Made by a program: the position numbers and the translations under genes | Assembly: GCF_047276495.1 (NCBI RefSeq) | Contig: NZ_CP178543.1 | Span: forward strand, 3,906,001-3,970,000 | Source of the DNA: Capilliphycus salinus | Lineage (GTDB): Bacteria; Cyanobacteriota; Cyanobacteriia; Cyanobacteriales; Microcoleaceae | DNA: 64,000 nt | Reading direction: 5' to 3' | Shown: piece by piece, positions 35,662 to 44,300 of the stretch | Layout of the letters: each line of letters starts with the position of its first letter | How positions within the stretch are numbered: position 1 is the first letter of the stretch | Notes under the pieces: generated by a model | The model's input: only the letters and a program-made list of their open reading frames with translations | The model's database searches: none | What the model was told of the DNA's origin: nothing

Positions 35662-36579
35662 CTAATTTTGAAAATCACGCCGTCCTTGATAACCCGATAA
35701 ATCAGCCAATTTTTCGAGCGATGCGACACCGGGATAGAATTGACCGTTAATTTCCCAGGTTGGATATCCGGTTATTCCGGCATCTTTACAAAGCTGAGGT
35801 CGAGCATTGTTACCTTTGGCATCGCATTCTACATAATCAATAATAGCAAATGCTTCTTTCCCAAACAGTTGTTTTTGTTCGTAGCAGTGAGAACACCAAT
35901 AAGCGCCGTATTCTTTGGCTTTGACTTGCTTGAGATGACGGGCGAGTTCAATTTCAGCAGGTCCGGATGTTGTGGTAATTTGGTACATCTCAGCGGGATT
36001 GCTGGCGGGAATAGAGGTCTGGGAACTGTTGATGCTGCTATAGATCCCCAAAACCCCAATGAGCGTGACCATACCAATGGTTAAACCGGTCAGCAACAGT
36101 TGTCCGAGATCTTCCCAGTCGTGACCCCAAATACTGAGAACAAACAAACTGACCGCAAATACAGCAGAAGCGATACAGTAAGGACACCACTCTCCTATCT
36201 CGAACACCATGATGTTCATCAGGTAGCCGCTAAACACGACCATCGCCGTGGACAGGGCAAACATCAGCAGTCGCGTTTGTTCTTCGAGATTGGCCCGCAG
36301 AGACTTTTGAGCATGAGGATCGACCAATAACGGGACAATGGCGATCGCTCCCATTGTTAGATAAGCCAGCAAACCAAACAGAGTCAGGGGTAAACCAAAA
36401 ACACTCGCATAAGGGCTATTGAGAACTTGGTCGCACCCCGCCGTCGGACAAGCGGCCGAACCGCCCGTGAGTTTGACCCAAGTCAGATAGGCAGTCTCGA
36501 CTGCACCGACGCTGGCGATCGCCGCCGTTATCGGGCGAGACCAACGATGAATCCAAGGATTAGAACGTTTGGCAATCAT
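35662..36579 (-). CDS. VKOR-thioredoxin fusion (disulfide bond formation)
   Basis: 305 residues from the ATG at 36579. N-terminal four-helix VKOR domain with the loop cysteines ACPTAGCDQVL and the active CxxC in GEWCPYCIASAV. After a linker comes a periplasmic thioredoxin-like domain with YGAYWCSHCYEQKQLFG and cis-Pro in TGYPTWEINGQ. The enzyme oxidises thiols in the periplasm/lumen and passes electrons to quinone, replacing DsbB. It is required for photosystem II assembly in other cyanobacteria. Confidence 0.93.
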   Translation of the reverse strand: MIAKRSNPWIHRWSRPITAAIASVGAVETAYLTWVKLTGGSAACPTAGCDQVLNSPYASVFGLPLTLFGLLAYLTMGAIAIVPLLVDPHAQKSLRANLEEQTRLLMFALSTAMVVFSGYLMNIMVFEIGEWCPYCIASAVFAVSLFVLSIWGHDWEDLGQLLLTGLTIGMVTLIGVLGIYSSINSSQTSIPASNPAEMYQITTTSGPAEIELARHLKQVKAKEYGAYWCSHCYEQKQLFGKEAFAIIDYVECDAKGNNARPQLCKDAGITGYPTWEINGQFYPGVASLEKLADLSGYQGRRDFQN

Positions 36580-36744
36580 CACTTGATTTCCACTAGAAGG
36601 ACTATCTATTTCGATCTTAGTGATTCGATCTCAAATTTGAGAAGTCCAACCCTTAGAATTGACTAAAATCCTCTCGTAACAGTGGAAATCTCTGGTTTAC
36701 TCTGGCAGTTTTTGAGAACGGCGATCGCTGCAACTCGGAATTTT

Positions 36745-37605
36745 TCAGAGGGGAAACTCAGACTTTGGTTTGTCTAACTTCCAATTTTCCGGCTCGCAAG
36801 AGGCCGATAAACTGCGCTGCATCACTTCTACAAATTGCCGCACCCGACTGGGGTCGATCGGTTGGTCGATCCGTCCGTGTCGCTTGAGAGAACTCGAAAC
36901 TATCACCCCATCGGCCGATTGAATCAATTTGGGGATATTTTCCCAATTGGCACCGCTGCCGATCAACAGGGGGGTCTGACCGCAGGCTTGGCGTGCGAGT
37001 TCGAGATCTTCCCAACTCGGCGGACTTCCGGTCGATACACCCGAGAGAATTATCCCATCGGCTAAAGCTCGTTCGATGGTTTCTTTGACCACCGCACTCA
37101 AATGGGCCTCACCCAAAGGAGTGGCGTGTTTCACCAAGACATCGGCTAAAATTTTGACATCGCTACCGAGTTCTCTTCGATAGCGCAGCAGGCGGTGGGC
37201 ATTTCCTTCGATCAGTCCTTGATCGGTTGCCATCACTCCATTGAGGACATTAACGCGAATAAACTGCGCCCCCACACAGGATGCGATCGCCATCGCACTT
37301 TCGGCATCATTGCGTAATACATTTATGCCGATCGGTACCGTGACCAAGTTCATCAGCCGATGGACGATCAGGGTCATGGCGCTGACAATGGCCGGATTGA
37401 CCCGATCTTTGGCAAAGGGAGCATCAAAAAAGTTCTCCACGATAATACCGTTCACACCGCCCGAGGCCAGGGCTGTGGCCTCCTGTTCGGCTCGATCCAT
37501 CACTGTTTTGAGATTGCCTCCCCAACGGGGAGAGGTCGGTAGAGGGAGTAAATGTACGACACCAATAATCGGATTGGATGTTTGAAAAATTTCCTTTAAG
37601 TCCAC
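36745..37605 (-). CDS. btpA: BtpA family protein (photosystem I biogenesis)
   Basis: 286 residues of a TIM-barrel family. Key strands: IIGVVHLLPLPTSPRWGG, GVNGIIVENFFDAPF, VPIGINVLRNDAESAM, QFIRVNVLNGVMATDQG, GIILSGVSTGSPPS and PLLIGSGANWENIP. In Synechocystis BtpA is a thylakoid-associated extrinsic protein that stabilises photosystem I reaction-centre proteins. The start is GTG at 37603-37605. It lies 160 bases upstream of the VKOR gene on the same strand. Confidence 0.9.
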   Translation of the reverse strand: MDLKEIFQTSNPIIGVVHLLPLPTSPRWGGNLKTVMDRAEQEATALASGGVNGIIVENFFDAPFAKDRVNPAIVSAMTLIVHRLMNLVTVPIGINVLRNDAESAMAIASCVGAQFIRVNVLNGVMATDQGLIEGNAHRLLRYRRELGSDVKILADVLVKHATPLGEAHLSAVVKETIERALADGIILSGVSTGSPPSWEDLELARQACGQTPLLIGSGANWENIPKLIQSADGVIVSSSLKRHGRIDQPIDPSRVRQFVEVMQRSLSASCEPENWKLDKPKSEFPL

Positions 37606-37898
37606 AGGGTTTACCTTATACCACCTTTGATACTAAAAGCTACATCCGAGGCATTAAAGCCCAGGATTTAGGCGACAGTGGCAATTGAATAGACAACGGT
37701 TTGAGACGGTATACCATAAGATTTTATCGGTAACGGTGACACCATAACCAGGGTTGATTAAAATTCGCCAGTGGGAAGACCGTCATCAGTCCACACCTGA
37801 ACGCTAACCGACCAACTGACCGGTGAACCGTAAAATTATAGGTTGGGGTTTGGGGTCTTCGGAGTTTTTAGTCGTTATTGAGTTCGGGAGGCAAATTC

Positions 37899-38852
37899 GT
37901 GAAAATTGTCCTGATTATATTAGCGGTTTTTCTAGGATTGCTCATTCTAGCTGAATTTGGGTTAAGAGTCATTTTTGGTTTTGGTCGTCCTTTAATTTAT
38001 CAGGCCGATGAGGATATTGGGTATCTGTTGGTTTGCGATCAGAAAACTCGACGGTTTGGCAACCGCATCGAGATTAACCAGTATTCTATGCGAAGTTCCC
38101 CGATTACTCCCGTTCCCGACTCGACAACCTTAAGAATTTTGTTACTCGGTGATTCAATTGTCAATGGGGGATGGTGGACTGATCAATCCCAGATTATCTC
38201 GGAAATGCTCGCCCAACAACTTAACTCAACTTTCGATCAACAAACTCCCCCCCAAAAAATAGAAGTCCTCAATGTGGCGGCCAACTCCTGGGGGCCTCCG
38301 AACCAACTGGCTTATTTGCGAAAATTTGGCACTTTTCAAGCCGGGGGTTTAATCCTAATTATCAATACCGACGATTTATTTACCCAACCCCCCAACCCCC
38401 AAATTGTGGGGCGCGATCGCAATTATCCGGATCGCCAACCCCCGGCGGCTTTAGTGGAAGTCTTCAACCGTTTTCGTTCACCGGCACCACCGCCCCCGAG
38501 TTCTCCCCCAGCTAACGATCTGGTCGGGTATAATCTAGAAGCCATTCAAGAGATTCGGGCGATCGCGGCCAAAAACGAAATCCCCTTTTTATTGGCCATG
38601 ACTCCCCTGTTGCGGGAAATTGGCAGTCCGGGTCCCCGCGATTATGAAATTAAGGCTCGCCAACGGTTAACCGAGTTGACTGAAAGCTTGCAAATCCTTT
38701 ATATCGACTTTCTACCCCGGTTTAATTCCACTTGTGATCCCGAAACTTTCTATCGAGATCATATTCATCTGAGCGTTAAAGGCAATCAATTCGTCACCGA
38801 CCAATTGAGTGAAAGCTGGCAAAAACAGTTAAAAATTCCAGTTGATCGTTAG
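37899..38852 (+). CDS. SGNH/GDSL-type hydrolase-like protein
   Basis: 317 residues from the GTG at 37899, preceded by GGGAGG; a TTG at 37878 is less likely. An N-terminal hydrophobic anchor (IVLIILAVFLGLLILAEFG) precedes the SGNH core: LRILLLGDSIVNGG (Ser), LNVAANSWGPPNQL (Gly/Asn) and YRDHIHLSVKGNQF (Asp-His). The set of motifs suggests an active esterase or acetyl-transfer role outside the membrane, perhaps on polysaccharide. Substrate unknown. Confidence 0.82.
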   Translation: MKIVLIILAVFLGLLILAEFGLRVIFGFGRPLIYQADEDIGYLLVCDQKTRRFGNRIEINQYSMRSSPITPVPDSTTLRILLLGDSIVNGGWWTDQSQIISEMLAQQLNSTFDQQTPPQKIEVLNVAANSWGPPNQLAYLRKFGTFQAGGLILIINTDDLFTQPPNPQIVGRDRNYPDRQPPAALVEVFNRFRSPAPPPPSSPPANDLVGYNLEAIQEIRAIAAKNEIPFLLAMTPLLREIGSPGPRDYEIKARQRLTELTESLQILYIDFLPRFNSTCDPETFYRDHIHLSVKGNQFVTDQLSESWQKQLKIPVDR

Positions 38853-39050
38853 GTTAAACTTTCGGTTCGCTGACAAACCCCCAACCGGAGAACTTCGCGA
38901 TCGCCTTTGATCCCCCGACAAAAAAAAACCGATCATTCCCTTTTTGGATACTCTATAATTACGTGATACACTGCTCAATAGAACACCAGAGCAGTTTCGC
39001 TTGGGATAGCCAGGACTAGGGCCAATCCATCCTTTAACCCTAACCACCAG

Positions 39051-41147
39051 ATGAGTATCTCGACCTCGGTACTGGCAGATTTGGTGCAAATTATGCCCCA
39101 ACTGCGGCCTCAAATTTATTTTAAATCATCCTTAACGGCGCTCTCTCATGCGATGGAAGATCAGGTTTTAGCAGGAACCGATCGGCCTCTGGTGATCGCC
39201 ACTTTTCAGCAAGAGCGTTTTTATCGGCAAGAGGCTCAACGCTATCGACGCATCGCTCAACGCAGCGATCAGGTCTACGTGATGGCCGCACCAGAAACGG
39301 AGTTTAAAAACTTGTCGAGCGATCAGGAAATGGTGGCTTTTGGGCCGGAAGACCCGTTGAGGCAAGAGTGGAATTTGGTGGTTCTCGGATCTCATTATTC
39401 GACGGGTTTGGCCTGCGTAGAACGGCAAAACTCGGCCAAAAATTCCCCGGTTCCCGAACAGTTGGCGATGGATCAGGCCCGACCTTTTGAGGGGATTTGG
39501 ACCAGCGATCGCCAGGTGTGTATAAAGATCGCCGAACTGCTGCTAGAGCGAATTTTATATTATCGGCCCGAATTGAAGGAGAAAATCGAACAGGCCCTCA
39601 AGGTTTATGGTATTATTCCGCCCTCGGGAAAAAGTCGGAAATCTTCATCGAGTTCCGCGAAAAAACAACAGTCTTTGGCTCAAACGAACGGAAAATCTGA
39701 TTTATCTGCTTCTCAATTTAGCGATGCCTTTGCTCACCGCCTGGTCACGTATTTACAAGCGGGTCAACACAAACTACTGCGAGTTTACCGTTCTCTAGCC
39801 GCACAGGAACGCAAAGAACGCTTGGTCAACTCGATCACCCACGCCATTCGACAATCTCTCAATCCCCAGGAAATTATTAAAGTCGCCACCCAGGAACTCG
39901 GGGAAGCGATGGGTGCCTGTAGATGTTTAATTTATCGCTGCAAGTCCACCGATGAAGTCGTTGTTATTAGCCAGGAATATCTGTGCTGTGACTCAACCGA
40001 CGACTTGGGGAGCGGGGTAGACTCTTTAATCCAACAAACCTGGCCCCTGCAAAGTAATCCTCTGTTTCAAGCGGTGGTTAAACATCAAGATCGAGTGTAT
40101 TTATCCGATACGTCTTTATCTGTAGAAGAGGCTGTAAACTCTCCAAAAAATCGCCATGTTTTGCCGGAATTGTTGAAACCGGAAGTGCAGAAAACCATCA
40201 AAAAACTCGCCGTTACTCGGCAGATTCGCGGCTGGTTAATGGTGCCGATTTTGTATCAGGGGAAATTATTGGGGATGGTCGAGTTGCATCAATGTTTGCC
40301 GGAAAGTAGCAGTTGGAAAGAAGACGAACTCTCCTTGGTCGATGCGATCGCCACTCAACTGAGTGCGGCATTAATTCAAGCGCAAACCTACGCCAATCTC
40401 GAAGATCTCAATCAGCAATTAGAAGCTTTAGAACGAACTCGGAGTAACTTAATTGCGATTACCGGCCACGAACTTCGCACGCCTTTATCGACGATTCAAG
40501 TCTGTTTAGAAAGCCTGAGCCAAGAACCGGATATGCCGCTAGAAATGCGACAAGTGATGTTAGAAACTGCCTTAACAGATGCGGAACGGTTAAGAAAATT
40601 AGTGCAGGATTTCTTGACGCTTTCTAATCTCGAAAGTGGGCGAGTAGATTGGCATCCAGAAACTTTACCGTTAAGAGAATGTGTGGATTTGGCAATTAGT
40701 GGGCTTCGTTCCCGTTTTGCGGATCGGGTTTTACCGGAAATTGACACGGAAGTTCCCGACGATTTACCGTTAGTTAAAGCGGACGGGGAATGGTTAGTGG
40801 AATTGCTCTCAAAATTATTAGATAATGCTTGTAAGTTTACCAGTCCTGAAGGTAAAGTAACCATTCGAGCCAAACGCAACGGCAATCAAATGTTAGAAGT
40901 GACGGTAGCCGATACCGGACGGGGGATCGAACCGAACCGTTTAGAGGCGGTTTTCGATCGCTTTTATCAAGAAGAAGGTTCCCTCAGGCGCACCGTTGGG
41001 GGAACGGGTTTAGGATTGGCGATCGGTAAACAAATTGTTACCGGTTGGGGCGGAGAAATTTGGGCAAACTCTCCGGGAAAAAATCAAGGCAGCCAGTTTC
41101 ATTTTACCGTTCCTTTTGTCGAAGTAGAATCAGAAGTAAATAATTAA
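39051..41147 (+). CDS. DICT-GAF sensor histidine kinase
   Basis: 698 residues. A DICT sensory domain fills residues 10-200 (ALSHAMEDQVLAGTDRPLVI). A GAF domain spans about 265-465. HisKA follows with the phospho-His in LIAITGHELRTPLSTIQV, then HATPase_c with N-box LLDNACKFTSPEG, G1 DTGRGIEP, F-box FDRFYQ and G2 GGTGLGLAIG, all intact. No membrane span, so a soluble kinase. No response regulator adjoins it, so its partner is unknown. DICT domains accompany light and stress signalling proteins in cyanobacteria. Confidence 0.9.
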   Translation: MSISTSVLADLVQIMPQLRPQIYFKSSLTALSHAMEDQVLAGTDRPLVIATFQQERFYRQEAQRYRRIAQRSDQVYVMAAPETEFKNLSSDQEMVAFGPEDPLRQEWNLVVLGSHYSTGLACVERQNSAKNSPVPEQLAMDQARPFEGIWTSDRQVCIKIAELLLERILYYRPELKEKIEQALKVYGIIPPSGKSRKSSSSSAKKQQSLAQTNGKSDLSASQFSDAFAHRLVTYLQAGQHKLLRVYRSLAAQERKERLVNSITHAIRQSLNPQEIIKVATQELGEAMGACRCLIYRCKSTDEVVVISQEYLCCDSTDDLGSGVDSLIQQTWPLQSNPLFQAVVKHQDRVYLSDTSLSVEEAVNSPKNRHVLPELLKPEVQKTIKKLAVTRQIRGWLMVPILYQGKLLGMVELHQCLPESSSWKEDELSLVDAIATQLSAALIQAQTYANLEDLNQQLEALERTRSNLIAITGHELRTPLSTIQVCLESLSQEPDMPLEMRQVMLETALTDAERLRKLVQDFLTLSNLESGRVDWHPETLPLRECVDLAISGLRSRFADRVLPEIDTEVPDDLPLVKADGEWLVELLSKLLDNACKFTSPEGKVTIRAKRNGNQMLEVTVADTGRGIEPNRLEAVFDRFYQEEGSLRRTVGGTGLGLAIGKQIVTGWGGEIWANSPGKNQGSQFHFTVPFVEVESEVNN

Positions 41148-41293
41148 AAAACAGGTGTCGGGTTTGTCGGGGAGAGAGGGTGCAGGGGGAGGTGGGGAGG
41201 AAAGAACTCAGAACTCAGAAGTCAGAAGTAAGCCCTCGCGCGCGTACAGGAGTTCAGGAGAAACTGTTTACTGACTACTGTTATCACTGGTGA

Positions 41294-41320
41294 CTGATAA
41301 CTGATAACTGATAACTGTAA
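41294..41320. repeat. Heptanucleotide short tandem repeat
   Basis: CTGATAA is repeated three times and partly a fourth. It is typical of cyanobacterial short tandemly repeated sequences. Related imperfect strings (TTAGTTATCAGTTATTAG) lie near 47267-47284 on the other flank of the large kinase gene. Confidence 0.6.
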
Positions 41321-41351
41321 ACTGCCCCTTGCCCCTTGCAAGAGTGCTAAA

Positions 41352-44300
41352 CTAATTCACGGGTAGGGAGATTGTAAATTCAGTTCCCACACCCATTTCT
41401 GAATGAACGCTGATGCTACCTTGATGTTTTTCTACTACAATTTGTTTGGCGATCGCCAAGCCCAACCCCGTACCTTTTCCGACGGCTTTTGTAGTAAACA
41501 AGTGATCGAATATTTTAGCTTTCACCTCTTGGCTCATTCCTTTACCATTATCAGCAATTGAGATTTGAACCCGATTATTTTCAAATAATGTTGTCACGGT
41601 AATTTGATTAGGATTCGCTTTCATCTCATCCACAGTTTTTCCTTCATTACTTTCTTCTAACGCATCAATCGCATTGCTCAAAATATTCATAAAAACCTGA
41701 TTCAACTGTCCGGCATAACATTCAATTTGCGGCAAATAACCATAATTTTTAATCACCGGGATTTCCGGGCGTTTTTCCTTCGCTTTGAGGCGATGTTTGA
41801 GAATCATAATTGTACTATCAATCCCCTCGTGAATATTGTAAGCAACGGGATAATCTTTATCCGCACGGGAGAAAGTTCTAAGGCTAGTGCTAATCTCTTG
41901 AATCCGCTTAACGCCTTCCCGCATTGAACCGACTAAGTTGGGTAAATCTTCCCGAATATAATCCAATTCAATCGCTTCGATTTCTTCCTCAACTTCCGGG
42001 TCTAATTCGGGATATTTTTCTTGAATTAAATCGAGCAATCCAAATAAATCCGTGAGATAATCTAGAGCGGGTTGAATATTACCCCCGAGAAAACCAAGGG
42101 GATTATTAATTTCGTGGGCGACCCCGGCAACTAAATTACCAAGCGCCGACATTTTTTCACTTTGAACAATTTGTAATTGAGCCTGTTGTAAATCCTGCAA
42201 TGCCTGTTGTGCGGCTTGATAAAGACGGGCATTTTCTATCGAAATTGCAGCTTGAGCAGCCAGCAGATTTAACACATCTACTCGTTCTGTCGTAAACGCC
42301 CCCACCGTTAGATTATTTTCCAAATACAAAATCCCAATTAACTGCCCTTGATTCAAAATCGGGCTACACAAAACACTTTTTGGCTGACGTTTTTGGAGAT
42401 AACTATCGCCGATCAACTGAGGATGAATTCGCGCATCCGCGAGTACCACAGGAGTCAAATTGCGCTTAACCTGATTCACGACAGCCAGGGGGATATCTTC
42501 ACTCGAAGATAGGGGAATAGAGGGTAATTGTTGCGGTTGTTTCCCCGACTCTAACAAACCGACTAATTTCAACTCATTCTCTTGTTTGAGAAGCAACACA
42601 CATTTATCCGCCCCCGCATTCGCCACCACTATTTCTAACAACATTGTTAGCAGTTTATCGAGTTCAATTTCTCCAGAAATCGCCTGAGAAGCTTTCAGCA
42701 AAGTTGCCAAATCTATCGCTTCACAAATGCTGGTAGAACTGTGAGTCGAAGTAATCTTTCCTCGGGTGTTACTAAATCTTACCGTCGGTATTGTTTCTTC
42801 AAATAAGTCAGTCGGGCGAGGTTGTTGCAGGATGGGGGCGAGAAGTTGGGGATAACGTATTTCTAAATCAATCACTTTCGCCAAAGCTTCCCAACGAGAA
42901 TAACAATAGTAAGCTGACTGCATATAGCCGCTCGCGACTTTTTCTTTACCCCAATTCAAATAAAATTTAGCAGCCAGTTCGTTTGCCAATCCTTCCTCTT
43001 GAACATAACCGTTTTTATTCGCCCCTTCAATTGCCAAATCATAAAACTCTATAGCTTCCGTTTTGCAATTGAGAACCCGATATTTTTCAGCTTCAACTAA
43101 ATAATATTTGTGCAAGTAATTCATCGGACCATAATCGGCCCATTCTTTCAACTTCGCTTGATTTTCTTGGATTCGCTGCCATCGAGAGTCCGACTCCGCT
43201 ATCAATTCGGGAAGACTGGCCACCACCGTCAAAGAATCATAAAAATAGAAGACGGGTTCAACAATATTTCCAATTCCCCCGGCTAAATACTGTCGATTTT
43301 GAGCGGCATCGTGTTCGGCTTTGGCAAAATTTCCCAACCAATAATTCAATGTAAATCGATACAGATAAAAGTAGGATAATCGATAAAAATCATTCGATGC
43401 TTTGGCTTGATCCAAGACTTTTTCTTCATAGGAATCTTGACGCAAAGGAACCTGATTTTCTGACTCGCCTTCTGGCTCACCCAAAAGAATTTGAGCCGCT
43501 TGCCAGTAAGCCAAAACACAGTTAGCCGCCGTGAATTGGTTGAAGTCGCACAACTGTTGATAATAAGCGCTAATTTGGGGTTCAAGTTCGGTAAGCGGTT
43601 GACCGCACCAATAGGCATTTAAGCAGTACAATTGTGCATCATAGCCCATAAATTCTAGATTGCCCGTTTCCAATCCGGTTTGATATCCATCTAAAAGAAT
43701 GGGCAGCGTTTCTTTTAGATGAGTCGTCCAATGACCCACATATCCTCCCATTAACAACGCTGTTGCCGGTCGAATATTTTTAGCACCCATTTCTGAGGCG
43801 AGTTTGTATCCCAATTGCCCAAACTGAGTGACCTTTGTCATGTCTGACCACAGCATCCGAAGTTGGAAGGCGTAACCCGCATAACAATAGGCGGAAACCG
43901 GACTATTTCCAAATAGAATTGACAGCTTGACTTGCAGCGCCACGATGAGAAAATAAAGCTTTGAACCGGTCATATAACAAACCGGCGTCAGGCGAGCCGC
44001 ATTTTGCATAATCGCCAATTGTTGGGGATCGGTCATTGCCGGCAGATGAAAGAATGACTCAATTGAGCGATTCTTAATTAACCCATCAATTTCTTGTTTG
44101 ATCGGCCGAATATCTTCTAGAGTTGGATTGTCTGGCAGGTTCACGCCTAACATTTGAAAGACCGATTGACCGATAGCAATTGCCTCTAAAAATTGATTTC
44201 GGGCGACCATTGCCTGAATTCTAACTTGATAAACTTCCACCCGTTCTAAAGGCGTTTTTGCATGATAAATTACCGCTTCAATCCACCGATCCATCTGCTC